64,000 bases of DNA from Candidatus Proruminimicrobium quisquiliarum (GTDB lineage: Bacteria; Elusimicrobiota; Endomicrobiia; Endomicrobiales; Endomicrobiaceae). The notes under the pieces are model-generated. The model worked only from the letters and a program-made list of their open reading frames with translations, was not told the DNA's origin and did not search any database. A program made the position numbers and the translations under genes. Below, piece after piece: positions 27,301-35,055 of the stretch. Within the stretch, counting starts at the first letter, position 1; every line of letters begins with the position of its first letter. The stretch spans positions 186,001 through 250,000 of the forward strand of contig JAHDRN010000001.1 of the NCBI GenBank assembly GCA_018433245.1. Direction: 5' to 3'.

Positions 27301-28782
27301 AGAGGATTCGGCGAAATAAACGGAACTGTAAACGCGAATACGAATTCCGTTATACAGGCCGACGGCGATGTTGATAACGAAATAGGAACTATGACGTTGG
27401 GTTCAATAAATTTTAATACCGGCTCCACTTTAAGAATTGACGTCAACAGCAGCGAACAGTCGGATTTGATAGATGTTGTAAATAATGTTCAAATAGGCGA
27501 CGGAGCAAATCTTTATGTAAACGTTATCGGCGATGAATCGGAATATGCCGACAAAAAAACATATCAGATTATTACGGCCGGAAATTCGCTCAGCATATTA
27601 AATCCCGCAAATATAGGAATTTTTAATACTGAACTCAGCAATTTAAGATTGATTTCAAATCTTTATAGATCCGGAAGGTCAATATTTTTATCAATTTACC
27701 AGGCGTTTTCTGAATATGAACTGCCTGGCGCCACAAAAAACCAGCAGGCGATGCTTGACGTTTTAAATTCAATACATGCAAATTACGAGGATTCAATGCA
27801 GGATACTCTTAATAAAATTGACGAAGCATATCTTTCCGGTCCTGCTGAATTTGTAAACGCGATGCAGGATTTATCAGGAATGTTTTATGTAAATTCTTTT
27901 GAAGCAAGCGCTCTTTTGTCAAAAGTGAATATGGTTTACAACAGGTTGGATAATATAGAAAGTACGCAGCACAGAATATGGGGACAGGCTTATACCAACA
28001 ACAACAGCGTTTCGGAAAACAACTATAATCCTAAATTTGAAAATAATGTTACCGGAATGATTATGGGTTATGATATGCTTCAGGAAGACGATTCTCTTTT
28101 CGGTTTTTCGTGTTTTTACGGAACAGGCGAATTAAAACAACTTAATGATAAAGCGGATGTGGCCGATTTCGGCGCAAATGCGTATACCGTATATAATTAT
28201 GACCAGTTTACCGTTAAAGGACTTGCCGGAATCGGAATTCAGAATTATGATGCTACAAGAACGCTGAATTTTATAAACGGCAATACGATAAATACTAAGT
28301 ATACAGTTAATGTTGTTAATATTGACGCAGAAGGAACTTATAATTATGAAATAAATTCTTATCTGATGCTGAAACCTTTTGTCGGCTTGAATTTTGCCAT
28401 AGTTTCAAATGATTCTTTTCAGGAAAACAGCATTTATGAACAGAATTTGAAAATAGACGCAAAAAGTTACACAAAGTCTGAAGTAAGAGCGGGAGTAGGG
28501 CTTGCAAATAATACAGCATCTAAATTTAACTGGCATATTTCGGCATTTGTAAAACAGATTGTGGACGGCGAAAAATCAACAATGACGGCAAGTTTTGTAA
28601 ATGTTCCGGATGAAAAATTTGTAATAGAAGGAACGGAACTTCCTAAAACTTCAATATACGGGAATCTTGGCTGTTCTTATGATATAGGATTTAATGTAAA
28701 CGTATTTGTTGATTTATCGTCAAATATGGGGTCGGGTTTAAATTCTCAGATGGGAACTGTCGGCGCGTTGTACAGATGGTAA
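24319..28782 (+). CDS. Autotransporter (type Va secretion) with beta-helical passenger
   Basis: Outer-membrane autotransporter of 1487 residues. The start is set at 24319, since GGGAGGA lies just upstream and overlaps earlier in-frame codons; ATG 24316 is the alternative. A signal peptide is evident (MKVKLFLLGVLGVIFCFSAN, ILAED). The passenger (about residues 25-1190) is Ser/Thr/Asn-rich and contains autotransporter-associated repeats such as KLGIGTLTLSGTNTYSKGTY. Towards its end it has a conserved GSTLRIDVNSSEQSDLI stretch. The last roughly 270 residues (RIWGQAYTNNN onward) form the beta-barrel and end in LYRW with the typical terminal aromatic. The passenger function, adhesion or surface layer, cannot be assigned. 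A strong terminator follows. Confidence 0.9.
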   Translation: MKVKLFLLGVLGVIFCFSANILAEDLKIEEGKNDLLLKFKGTGNIWYPAGDDQQIFDNVTIGAGTTVRLEDQLQYVLISSETETTTSLREIEYIVDDSDPSDIITDKRTVQDVTNTTTLKYRKDENIATLSVAQSGVITLNVGSGLAIRNQYSLVTSTQDVSLKDIKSGDIVRIDDGNLTNQLTDLYSCNGYYNREILKLVDYDDLFSGTIVFGSGEGLEKETVLTFLPTSTRESAEPFGVLPTPPEPEVIDQPTGAVITNNVVVEDKSEAPRNNDVAWMFNDFQVDTSRAVLDVIGTKQSVASLYEDPRAVVLLGNISGDGTIVKRGGGNMYLAGDATGLTGLKTGFSWNVEDGWLVVAEQNNLGSGAVYVDSIGTLGLLGGEIASIKITDFTNSVISGAIYADTFANTFTNDMTFNGGELALSTGTKKLTGDIFTASQLGTARFSLTGNDSYGATLILEGSNNAREFFIGYEGIGNYLLTDVSGLASEKISASGSASSDQFTLVLNQKTDAQYSGDLEGEMYLHKLGIGTLTLSGTNTYSKGTYISEGAIALTDAESIGTGHIMFNNGVRGSSSTYASLKVIEATSGNVLLNNTIYIDEGAIFNVYGNQTLTLLGDIRRYDSKPGYDADFIKTGSGLLEIAKSSTTTNVKDINISTFTVADGDFKLSEGVVLASAFDLKGVDANLIMEKDSGITKTINISSGSLTIYNQSNISSATVNFLNTSTTTLSSLYVSSNTVLSTSTLVNKINVEKGLNFVNDCNMTAYANAFNFVSNSRNTILQKSGTGDFTFNVGNSTPYNLGELFVNEGQFSFASTTVSGSSVTVNISTIVVDGGILALKQGTYLTSSQAEVEVKNGGIGIYDETSIDPALLLNFSGTDPNNLARLIVEKSGANLVSNIVISTGLIVQNEGALTLTGTSIVGSSGIFGKDGNGTMTIADTDDFNVGELRLLTGMMNINNSTITLNTASITGGTLNVRNDSVFNATTTNIQNAVLRGFGEINGTVNANTNSVIQADGDVDNEIGTMTLGSINFNTGSTLRIDVNSSEQSDLIDVVNNVQIGDGANLYVNVIGDESEYADKKTYQIITAGNSLSILNPANIGIFNTELSNLRLISNLYRSGRSIFLSIYQAFSEYELPGATKNQQAMLDVLNSIHANYEDSMQDTLNKIDEAYLSGPAEFVNAMQDLSGMFYVNSFEASALLSKVNMVYNRLDNIESTQHRIWGQAYTNNNSVSENNYNPKFENNVTGMIMGYDMLQEDDSLFGFSCFYGTGELKQLNDKADVADFGANAYTVYNYDQFTVKGLAGIGIQNYDATRTLNFINGNTINTKYTVNVVNIDAEGTYNYEINSYLMLKPFVGLNFAIVSNDSFQENSIYEQNLKIDAKSYTKSEVRAGVGLANNTASKFNWHISAFVKQIVDGEKSTMTASFVNVPDEKFVIEGTELPKTSIYGNLGCSYDIGFNVNVFVDLSSNMGSGLNSQMGTVGALYRW

Positions 28783-28794
28783 AGAGTTTTTTAA

Positions 28795-28834
28795 AAAAAG
28801 AGATGACAGTTTTAAACTGTCATCTCTTTTTATT
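28795..28834 (+). terminator. Strong, possibly bidirectional terminator after the autotransporter gene
   Basis: An 18-bp perfect inverted repeat: AAAAAGAGATGACAGTTT (28795-28812) and its complement (28814-28831). It carries an A-run on one side and a T-run on the other, so it could work in both directions. Confidence 0.9.
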
Positions 28835-28848
28835 TAAATAGGTTTGAT

Positions 28849-28877
28849 TTGAAAAATATATGATAATTTGGTAGAAT
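28849..28877 (+). promoter_or_regulatory. Promoter of the glmU-prs-rplY-pth operon
   Basis: TTGAAA (28849-28854), 17-bp spacer, TAGAAT (28872-28877) preceded by TG at 28869-28870. Transcription should start near 28885, about 20 bases before glmU. Confidence 0.65.
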
Positions 28878-28904
28878 TCGTAATCTAATTTAGAGATATA
28901 AAAA

Positions 28905-30269
28905 ATGAACAATATATATACTGTTATACTTGGAGCTGGCGAAGGCACAAGGATGAAGTCTCGTTTGCCTAAGATTTTGCATAAAGTTGCAGGCAAAGAA
29001 CTGATATCTCATGTTGTTGATTGCATTGCAGGTATAAACAGCAAGAGAACATTTGTCGTTATAGGCAAGGGGTCGGATTTAGTTAAAACTTATTTGGCAA
29101 AATATAAAAATGTTGATACTGTATTGCAAAAAGAAAGATTGGGTTCAGGACATGCTCTTTTACAAGTGAAAAATAAAGCAAAAGGATTAAAAGGGAATCT
29201 GCTTGTTATGTGCGGAGATACTCCGCTTGTAAAAAAAGATACCGTTAAAAAATTGCTTTCTTATCATTTAAAAAATAAAAATCATGCAACTGTTTTGTCC
29301 GGTACCGTTGAAAATCCTTTCGGGTACGGAAGAATAGTCAGAGATACTAATGGAAATGTAAGTTGTATAGTTGAAGAAAAATCTGCAACATCTGAGCAGA
29401 AACAGATTAAAGAAATAAACAGCGGTATTTATTGTTTTAATTTGGAAACTCTTTGGAATGCGTTATCAAAGGTAAAACCTGATAATAATAAAAAAGAATA
29501 TTACTTAACGGATGTCATTGCTATTTTAAATGAAACCGGTTATAAAACAGATGCTGTTTCAGTTTGCAGTGAGGAAGAAATTCTTGGCGTTAACGACAGA
29601 TTACAGCTTGCGACTGCAGCTGATATTCTAAGAGGCAGAAAGATAGAAGAATTGATGGCAGACGGTGTTACAATAGTTGATCCTTACTCAACTTATATAG
29701 AAGGCGATGTTATTATAGGACAGGACACTGTTATACAACCTAATACCTTTATAGAAGGAAAAGTAAAATTAGGTTCTGATTGTATAATTGGACCTAACAC
29801 CGTTCTTTCGGATTCTAATATTGCAAATAATGTCGTAATCAGATATTCTTATGTGGACGGCGCAAAGATAGAAAATAACGTCAAGATAGGACCTTTTGCG
29901 CACATAAGACCGGGTACTGTTTTAAAAGAAAAAGTAAAAGTGGGCAATTTTAGCGAAATTAAAAAGTCTGTAATAGATGAAAATTCCAAAGTTAATCATT
30001 TATCCTATATAGGTGATGCAGTAGTTGGCAAAAATGTAAATATAGGGGCGGGAACAATTACTTGCAATTATGACGGGAAAAATAAGCATCAGACTATACT
30101 TGAAGACGAAGTTTTTGTCGGGTCAAACGTTAATCTGGTTGCGCCGGTTACAATAAAAAAGAGAGTTGTGATAGGCGCAGGGTCAACAATTACAAAAAAT
30201 GTTGAACCCGGCAAACTTGCGATAGCAAGAGCCAGACAAATAGTTATAAATCGTAAAAAAAGGATATAA
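28905..30269 (+). CDS. glmU: Bifunctional UDP-N-acetylglucosamine pyrophosphorylase / glucosamine-1-phosphate acetyltransferase
   Basis: Makes UDP-GlcNAc for peptidoglycan and lipopolysaccharide. The N-terminal nucleotidyltransferase has LGAGEGTRMKSRLPKILHKVAGK (in pieces; G-x-G-T-R-M and Lys), MCGDTPLV, GYGRIVRD and EINSGIYCF. The C-terminal left-handed beta-helix (from about residue 245) has hexapeptide repeats, FAHIRPGT, NHLSYIGDAVVGKNVNIGAG and TITCNYDGKNKHQT, the acetyltransferase site. At 454 residues the length is standard. The stop is 2 bp before prs. Confidence 0.96.
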   Translation: MNNIYTVILGAGEGTRMKSRLPKILHKVAGKELISHVVDCIAGINSKRTFVVIGKGSDLVKTYLAKYKNVDTVLQKERLGSGHALLQVKNKAKGLKGNLLVMCGDTPLVKKDTVKKLLSYHLKNKNHATVLSGTVENPFGYGRIVRDTNGNVSCIVEEKSATSEQKQIKEINSGIYCFNLETLWNALSKVKPDNNKKEYYLTDVIAILNETGYKTDAVSVCSEEEILGVNDRLQLATAADILRGRKIEELMADGVTIVDPYSTYIEGDVIIGQDTVIQPNTFIEGKVKLGSDCIIGPNTVLSDSNIANNVVIRYSYVDGAKIENNVKIGPFAHIRPGTVLKEKVKVGNFSEIKKSVIDENSKVNHLSYIGDAVVGKNVNIGAGTITCNYDGKNKHQTILEDEVFVGSNVNLVAPVTIKKRVVIGAGSTITKNVEPGKLAIARARQIVINRKKRI

Positions 30270-30271
30270 TT

Positions 30272-31198
30272 ATGAAACTTAAAATCATCGCAGGTACGGC
30301 AAATTCAAAATTAGCTCAGGAAATTTCGCAGAAACTGGGCATAGAGATAAGCGAGACGAAAATCGGCCATTTCAGCGACGGTGAAATTCAGGTAAAAATT
30401 ATTGATAACGTCAGAGGCGCCGACTGCTATATTATTCAGCCTACATGTACTCCGGTAAACGAAAATATAATGCAGCTGCTGATAGTTGCCGACGCATTGA
30501 AAAGAGCTTCGGCAAAAAGAATTACGGCGGTAATTCCTTATTATGGTTACGCCAGACAAGACAGAAAAGCCGAGCCGAGAGTTCCTATAACTTCAAAACT
30601 TATAGCTAATCTTATAACGGCGTCGGGCATTAACAGAATACTTACGATGGATTTGCATGCCGGTCAGATTCAGGGATTTTTTGATATTCCGGTTGACCAT
30701 TTGTATGGAACGCCTGTTTTACTGAAATATTTCCAGGATAAAAAACTTGACAATCCGATGGTTGTCTCTCCGGACGCCGGAGGCGTGGAGAGAGCAAGGG
30801 CTTTTGCAAAGCATTTGAACGCGGATCTTGCCATCGTTGACAAAAGAAGGCCGAAACCTAATGAAGCCGCAATAATGAATATCATCGGAGACGTTAAGGA
30901 CAGAAATGCTATAATACTTGACGATATGATTGATACTGCCGGAACTCTTACAAAAGTTGCCGAAGCCATAAAAAATGCCGGAGCAAATCATGTTTATGCG
31001 GCCGCTTCGCACGGAGTTTTGTCGGGAGAAGCACTTAAGAAAATAAAAGATTCATGTCTTGAAGAAGTTGTTATAACGGATTCAATACCGCATTATAACG
31101 AAGAACCTAAAATAAAGGTATTATCTATAGCTTCGCTGTTTGCCGAAGCGATAATGAGAATATCAAATGACGAATCAATAAGCGTTTTGTTTGTTTAA
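30272..31198 (+). CDS. prs: Ribose-phosphate pyrophosphokinase
   Basis: Makes PRPP from ribose 5-phosphate and ATP for nucleotides, histidine and tryptophan. The 308-residue protein has GHFSDGEIQVKI, YYGYARQDRKAEPRVPI, the DLHAGQIQGFFDIPVDHL catalytic flexible region, VVSPDAGGVERA, and the PRPP loop ILDDMIDTAGTL near residue 212. It lies between glmU and rplY, the arrangement seen in many bacteria. PRPP also feeds the his genes at 40674, though those are not linked here. Confidence 0.96.
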   Translation: MKLKIIAGTANSKLAQEISQKLGIEISETKIGHFSDGEIQVKIIDNVRGADCYIIQPTCTPVNENIMQLLIVADALKRASAKRITAVIPYYGYARQDRKAEPRVPITSKLIANLITASGINRILTMDLHAGQIQGFFDIPVDHLYGTPVLLKYFQDKKLDNPMVVSPDAGGVERARAFAKHLNADLAIVDKRRPKPNEAAIMNIIGDVKDRNAIILDDMIDTAGTLTKVAEAIKNAGANHVYAAASHGVLSGEALKKIKDSCLEEVVITDSIPHYNEEPKIKVLSIASLFAEAIMRISNDESISVLFV

Positions 31199-31229
31199 AA
31201 TAATAGCAGTAATATAAATGGAGGAAGTT

Positions 31230-31898
31230 ATGAAGCAAGTAGTTTTAGAAGCAGAATTAAGGGATGTATCAAAAAATTTAAACGCGTTAAAAAGTTCTGG
31301 AAAGATTCCGGCGGTATTTTACGGTAAAAACGAAAAACCTGTTACTATATCTGTGGATTCTAAAAAATTTATGGCTCTTATAGAAAAAGAAGGAGCAAAC
31401 GTTATAATTGAATTGAAGCTTAAAGACGGCAAGAAAACCGCTATTGTCAAGGAACTTCAGAGACACGTTCTTACGCAGGCTCCAAACCACATAGATTTTC
31501 AGGCAATTTCTCTTACTGATAAAATTGAAGTTATGGTTCCTATTCATACCGAAGGTATTGCAGACGGAGTTAAAAATTTCGGCGGTACTATGGAACATGT
31601 TATCAGAGAAATAAAGGTAAGATGTCTTCCTACCGAAATTCCGGCAAAAATCAATGTTGACGTAAGCGCGCTCGGAATAGGGCAGGGTATAACGGTTGCA
31701 AATCTTCCTAAACTTGAAGGAATTGAATACGTACACGATGCTTCAAGTATCGTTGTAAACGTTCTGTTGCAGAAAGTTGAAGAGGAAAAACCTGCGGATG
31801 CGGCAGCAGCGGCACCGGCAGCTCCTGAAGTAATTTCAAAGGGTAAGAAAGATGTTGAGGGAGAAGCGGCGGCAGCATCTGCAGCTCCTAAAAAATAA
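31230..31898 (+). CDS. rplY: 50S ribosomal protein L25 (Ctc form)
   Basis: Binds 5S rRNA in the large subunit. The 222-residue protein is the long TL5/Ctc type: an N-terminal L25 domain (EAELRDVSKNLNALKSSGKIPAVFYG) and a C-terminal beta domain (VPIHTEGIADGVKNFGGTME, then VDVSALGIGQGI). The tail is rich in Ala, Pro and Lys. The start is placed at 31230 because GGAGGA (31219-31224) is the ribosome binding site and would otherwise be inside the coding region of an in-frame ATG at 31218. Confidence 0.93.
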   Translation: MKQVVLEAELRDVSKNLNALKSSGKIPAVFYGKNEKPVTISVDSKKFMALIEKEGANVIIELKLKDGKKTAIVKELQRHVLTQAPNHIDFQAISLTDKIEVMVPIHTEGIADGVKNFGGTMEHVIREIKVRCLPTEIPAKINVDVSALGIGQGITVANLPKLEGIEYVHDASSIVVNVLLQKVEEEKPADAAAAAPAAPEVISKGKKDVEGEAAAASAAPKK

Positions 31899-31906
31899 TA
31901 TAATTT

Positions 31907-32488
31907 ATGCCAGAGATTAAGTTCATAGCAGGACTTGGTAATCCGGGTGATAAATATTTAAACACTCGCCATAATTTCGGTTTTAAAGCAGTTGACAGAT
32001 TTGTTGAATCTGAACGGCTTGCGTGGAAAAACTGGAACGATATGGCGAGTGTTGTCTTATATAATAAAAACGGCAGAAAAATTATTTTTGCAAAACCCCA
32101 GACATTTATGAATAATTCGGGCTTTCCGGTAAATGCATTGCTTCAATATTATAAAATAAAACCTCAAGAAATGCTGGTTGTTTACGATGATTTCTCAATA
32201 CCGGTCGGCGAATTCAGATTCAGGGCAAACGGTTCGGCAGGCGGACACAACGGTATCTCATCAATAATAGAACAGACAGGAACTGATAATTTTCCAAGGA
32301 TGAAACTCGGAATAGGGCCCTTAGCTAAAAATATAAAGACGCCTGATTTTGTATTGAGTAATTTCGGAGAAGAGGATAAACAAAAAACAGAAATTCTTTT
32401 AAAGTCCGTAAAAAATATTTTTGATTTGATAATAGATGACGGTTTTGACAAGGCTGTTTCAAAAATATCAGGCGGGAAACAAAAATGA
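31907..32488 (+). CDS. pth: Peptidyl-tRNA hydrolase
   Basis: Releases tRNA from peptidyl-tRNA that drops off ribosomes. The 193-residue protein has FIAGLGNPGDKYLNTRHNFGF with the catalytic His near residue 22, KPQTFMNNSG, VYDDFSIPVGEFRFRANGSAGGHNG (in pieces) with the catalytic Asp, and FPRMKLGIGP. It follows rplY by 8 bp and overlaps the MetV-like gene by 4 bp (ATGA), so the two are translationally coupled. Confidence 0.95.
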   Translation: MPEIKFIAGLGNPGDKYLNTRHNFGFKAVDRFVESERLAWKNWNDMASVVLYNKNGRKIIFAKPQTFMNNSGFPVNALLQYYKIKPQEMLVVYDDFSIPVGEFRFRANGSAGGHNGISSIIEQTGTDNFPRMKLGIGPLAKNIKTPDFVLSNFGEEDKQKTEILLKSVKNIFDLIIDDGFDKAVSKISGGKQK

Positions 32489-33108
32489 TAATAACAGGCA
32501 AAAAAAACATTGAAGAAATACTGGGACAAATTTTAAAAAACGATAATGTCTTTATAGTCGGATGCGGAGGCTGCGCCACAAAATGCGACACAGGCAGCCA
32601 AAAAGCAGTTGACGAAATGTCAGCCGAACTTGTAAAGCATAACGTATCAGTAGCCGGAAATATTGTTCTGGAAACCGCATGCGACGTTCGTCTTGCGAAA
32701 AGAGATTTGCTAAAAAGCATAAAAGACAAAGCGGTAACGGCGATACTTACTCTTACATGCGGAGCCGGAGTACAGGCTATAGAAAAAGTGACGGATTTAA
32801 AAATAATATCAGGACTTGACAGTTTATTTGTCGGAACAACGGAAAGAATAGGCGTATATAAAAATTTTTGCAGCAATTGCGGAGAATGTATACTTGGAAG
32901 AACTGCCGGAATATGCCCTAAAACAAGATGTCAGAAAGGGCTTTTAAACGGACCGTGCGGCGGTTTTGTTAACGGCAAATGTGAAGTAGATCAAACACTT
33001 GACTGCGCATGGGTTTTAATATATGAAAAACTCAAAAAAAATAATCAGCTGGGTAATTTTATAACAAGTTTTATTCCTCCGAAAAAATATAATAAAAAAA
33101 CATCATAA
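32485..33108 (+). CDS. MetV-like protein (methylenetetrahydrofolate reductase C-terminal zinc/Fe-S family)
   Basis: The 207-residue protein matches the family paired with MetF in acetogens and many anaerobes (MetV). It has an N-terminal CGGCATKCDTGSQKAVDEMS, LTLTCGAGVQAIE, and a Cys-rich C-terminus near residues 133-176: FCSNCGECILGRTAGICPKTRCQKGLLNGPCGG (in pieces) and KCEVD. The roughly twelve Cys suggest metal or Fe-S binding. In acetogens MetV partners MetF in methylene-tetrahydrofolate reduction; no metF lies in this window, so the partner here is unknown. Translation is coupled to pth. Confidence 0.78.
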   Translation: MIITGKKNIEEILGQILKNDNVFIVGCGGCATKCDTGSQKAVDEMSAELVKHNVSVAGNIVLETACDVRLAKRDLLKSIKDKAVTAILTLTCGAGVQAIEKVTDLKIISGLDSLFVGTTERIGVYKNFCSNCGECILGRTAGICPKTRCQKGLLNGPCGGFVNGKCEVDQTLDCAWVLIYEKLKKNNQLGNFITSFIPPKKYNKKTS

Positions 33109-33129
33109 TATCTTTTTATAACTTTCGTG

Positions 33130-33158
33130 TTGACAAATTAAAATTAAAATGTTAGCAT
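33130..33158 (+). promoter_or_regulatory. Promoter of the DtxR-family regulator gene
   Basis: TTGACA (33130-33135), 17-bp spacer, TAGCAT (33153-33158). The -10 lies inside the palindrome at 33146-33171, consistent with autorepression. Confidence 0.65.
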
Positions 33159-33171
33159 ACTATAACATTTT
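33146..33171. promoter_or_regulatory. Palindromic operator over the regulator's -10 box
   Basis: AAAATGTTA (33146-33154) and TAACATTTT (33163-33171) form perfect 9-bp arms with an 8-nt centre. The core reads TTAG-N6-ATAA, one mismatch from the TTAG-N6-CTAA sites upstream of the permease and feoA genes. A DtxR-family dimer encoded by the following gene is the likely ligand. Confidence 0.55.
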
Positions 33172-33189
33172 AATATAGGACTAAATTTT

Positions 33190-33606
33190 ATGAACAAAAA
33201 ATTAACCGAATCTCTTGAAAATTATCTTGAGACGATAGCCTTTCTTAAAAGAGAAAATAAAATTGCAAGAGTAAAAGATATCAGCAAAATGATGGGCGTA
33301 AAAAACTCAAGCGTTAATATAGCTTTAAACGTTCTTTCAGAAAGAGGATATGTTATTCATGAACGTTACGGTTATGTGGATTTAACCGAAAGGGGACAGA
33401 TTGTGGCCGATGACATACAGAAAAAAGAAGATTTGCTGTTTTCATTTCTGCACAATATTTTGGGAGTTGAAAAAGAAATTGCTTTAAAAGACGCGTGTAA
33501 AATGGAACATACCATAAGCGATGAAACTCTTGCGAAACTTATATATTTTGTAGGAAAACTTGATAATAAAAATTTAAAAGAGCCGGTAAAGAAAAAAACA
33601 AAGTAG
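33190..33606 (+). CDS. DtxR/MntR-family metal-dependent transcriptional repressor
   Basis: Metal-sensing repressor of 138 residues, MntR-sized and lacking the SH3 domain of DtxR. The N-terminal winged helix (YLETIAFLKRENKIARVKDI, then VKNSSVNIALNVLSERGYVI and YGYVDLTERG) is followed by the dimer/metal domain with DACKMEHTISDETLAKL. Cys103, Glu106 and His107 fill the positions of the DtxR Cys-x2-Glu-His ligands; MntR has Glu instead of this Cys, so iron sensing is favoured. The N-terminal ligand position holds Asn (ENYLETI) instead of Met or Asp. The flanking operators and feo genes support a role as iron-uptake repressor. Confidence 0.85.
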   Translation: MNKKLTESLENYLETIAFLKRENKIARVKDISKMMGVKNSSVNIALNVLSERGYVIHERYGYVDLTERGQIVADDIQKKEDLLFSFLHNILGVEKEIALKDACKMEHTISDETLAKLIYFVGKLDNKNLKEPVKKKTK

Positions 33607-33621
33607 TTTCTATATTTTTTT

Positions 33622-33655
33622 AACATTTAAGTTAGTTTGAGCTAACTTAAATGTT
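33622..33655. promoter_or_regulatory. Perfect 14-bp palindrome between regulator and permease (operator and/or terminator)
   Basis: AACATTTAAGTTAG (33622-33635) and CTAACTTAAATGTT (33642-33655) with a 6-nt centre. The core is TTAG-N6-CTAA, as at 34951 and 35056. There is no downstream T-run, so an operator is more likely than a terminator. Confidence 0.6.
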
Positions 33656-33672
33656 TATACAAAGGATAAAAT

Positions 33673-34911
33673 ATGCAGTATTTTAATATAATAATTTCAC
33701 TTTTTAACGAAATGGCGCCGTATCTCCTTCTGGGTTTTTTCTTTGCGGGTATTTTACATGTTTTTGTTCCGCAGAATGTTTTTACAAAATATATGTCTAA
33801 AAACAATTTTGCATCCGTTTTGACGGCTGCCTTATTCGGCGTGCCGCTTCCTTTATGTTCATGCGGAGTAATACCGACTGCCATGGCGCTTCGCAAAGAA
33901 GGAGCCTCAAAAGGCTCCGTAATATCGTTTTTAATAGCAACTCCTCAAACGGGAGTTGATTCCATAATGGCTACTTATTCGCTTATGGGACTTCCTTTTG
34001 CGATCATACGTCCTATAGCGGCGTTTTGTACGGCTGTTTTCGGCGGTTTTTTTTCAAATATTTTTATAAAAAATGAAAAGAAGGATATTATAGAGCCTCA
34101 AATAACATGCGCAGGTTCAGTACAGACGGGATTTAAAGATAAAATCAAAGAAGTTTTTAAATACGGTTTTGTTGATATTCTGCAGGATATAGGTAAATGG
34201 CTTATTTTAGGCATTTTAATAGCCGGAGTGATCACTTATTTTGTACCTGACAGTTTTTTTCAGATGTTTTCAGATAATTTGTTTCTAAGCATATTATTTG
34301 TTTTGATTCTTGCAGTTCCAATGTATATGTGCGCGACCGGATCAATCCCGATAGCGATAGCCTTAATGATGAAAGGCATATCTCCCGGAACGGCGCTTGT
34401 TTTGTTGATGGCAGGTCCCGCAACAAACATAGTTTCTATTTTAATAATAGGAAAAGTTTTGGGACGAAGAACGCTTATATTGTATCTGCTTTCAATAATT
34501 TCAGGTTCAATCGGGTTTGCGTTGATTATTGATTTTGTGCTTCCGCCGCAATGGTTTGCTTTGCCGGTTACTCATGAAATGCTTCACTCTCATCATGCTG
34601 ATTCATTGTTTTGGTTTAAAACTGCATCAGGGATAATTTTATTTATTCTTATATTAAGCTCTTTTATATTAAAATATTTTTCAAACATAAAAAAAGTAAA
34701 TACTCACACGGCTTATAAAATAGAAGGCATGCGCTGCAACAATTGCAGAATAAATCTTATAAAGATTGTAAAAGAGATAGACGGAGTAACATCTGCGGAA
34801 GTTGATTTGAATTTGGGAATTCTTTATATAGACGGCAATCCTGATGAAGAAAAAATAAAAGAAGCCGCCTATTCTTTGGGATATACATTTAAGGGTAAAA
34901 TTAAAAATTAG
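33673..34911 (+). CDS. Permease (ArsP/SO_0444-type metal efflux) with C-terminal HMA domain
   Basis: Polytopic inner-membrane transporter of 412 residues: two copies of a PF03773-type permease unit with about eight to ten hydrophobic segments. Signature stretches are GVPLPLCSCGVIPTAMALRKEGASKG (in pieces), ATPQTGVDS, and VPMYMCATGSIPIAIALMMKGISPG with AGPATN. Both pore motifs carry conserved Cys. A heavy-metal-associated domain ends the protein (residues about 346-412) with the GMRCNNC metal-binding loop. Relatives are described as Cu/Zn efflux pumps. Here it lies behind a palindromic DtxR-like box, so iron or manganese export is also possible. The substrate is inferred only. Confidence 0.82.
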   Translation: MQYFNIIISLFNEMAPYLLLGFFFAGILHVFVPQNVFTKYMSKNNFASVLTAALFGVPLPLCSCGVIPTAMALRKEGASKGSVISFLIATPQTGVDSIMATYSLMGLPFAIIRPIAAFCTAVFGGFFSNIFIKNEKKDIIEPQITCAGSVQTGFKDKIKEVFKYGFVDILQDIGKWLILGILIAGVITYFVPDSFFQMFSDNLFLSILFVLILAVPMYMCATGSIPIAIALMMKGISPGTALVLLMAGPATNIVSILIIGKVLGRRTLILYLLSIISGSIGFALIIDFVLPPQWFALPVTHEMLHSHHADSLFWFKTASGIILFILILSSFILKYFSNIKKVNTHTAYKIEGMRCNNCRINLIKIVKEIDGVTSAEVDLNLGILYIDGNPDEEKIKEAAYSLGYTFKGKIKN

Positions 34912-34950
34912 ACTGCATAATTCTGTTTTATATTTTTTTTGTTATTTAAT

Positions 34951-34964
34951 TTAGAATAGACTAA
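34951..34964. promoter_or_regulatory. TTAG-N6-CTAA operator, distal site upstream of feoA
   Basis: TTAG (34951-34954), six bases, CTAA (34961-34964). It overlaps a TAGAAT that could be a -10 box. It is the third of four related sites in this metal region. Confidence 0.45.
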
Positions 34965-35004
34965 TAAAGTTATAAATGACTAATATAATATTGTGCTAAA
35001 CAGG

Positions 35005-35035
35005 TCAATCCGTTTAAAAGCCGTTTGCGGATTGA
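35005..35035 (+). other. Hairpin in the feo leader region
   Basis: TCAATCCG (35005-35012) pairs with CGGATTGA (35028-35035) around a 15-nt loop, and T-rich sequence follows at 35040-35045. It could be a weak terminator between the permease and feo genes. The 191-bp gap 34912-35102 holds this hairpin and the two operators, and no gene. Confidence 0.4.
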
Positions 35036-35055
35036 TACATTTTTTAGCTTCAAAG

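Noticed and set aside
31218-31229. Longer rplY start at ATG 31218
   Set aside because: The bases GGAGGA just after it are the evident ribosome binding site for the ATG at 31230.
35005-35035. Riboswitch upstream of feoA
   Set aside because: Only an 8-bp hairpin is present; no conserved riboswitch core (for example NiCo or Mn types) could be recognised.
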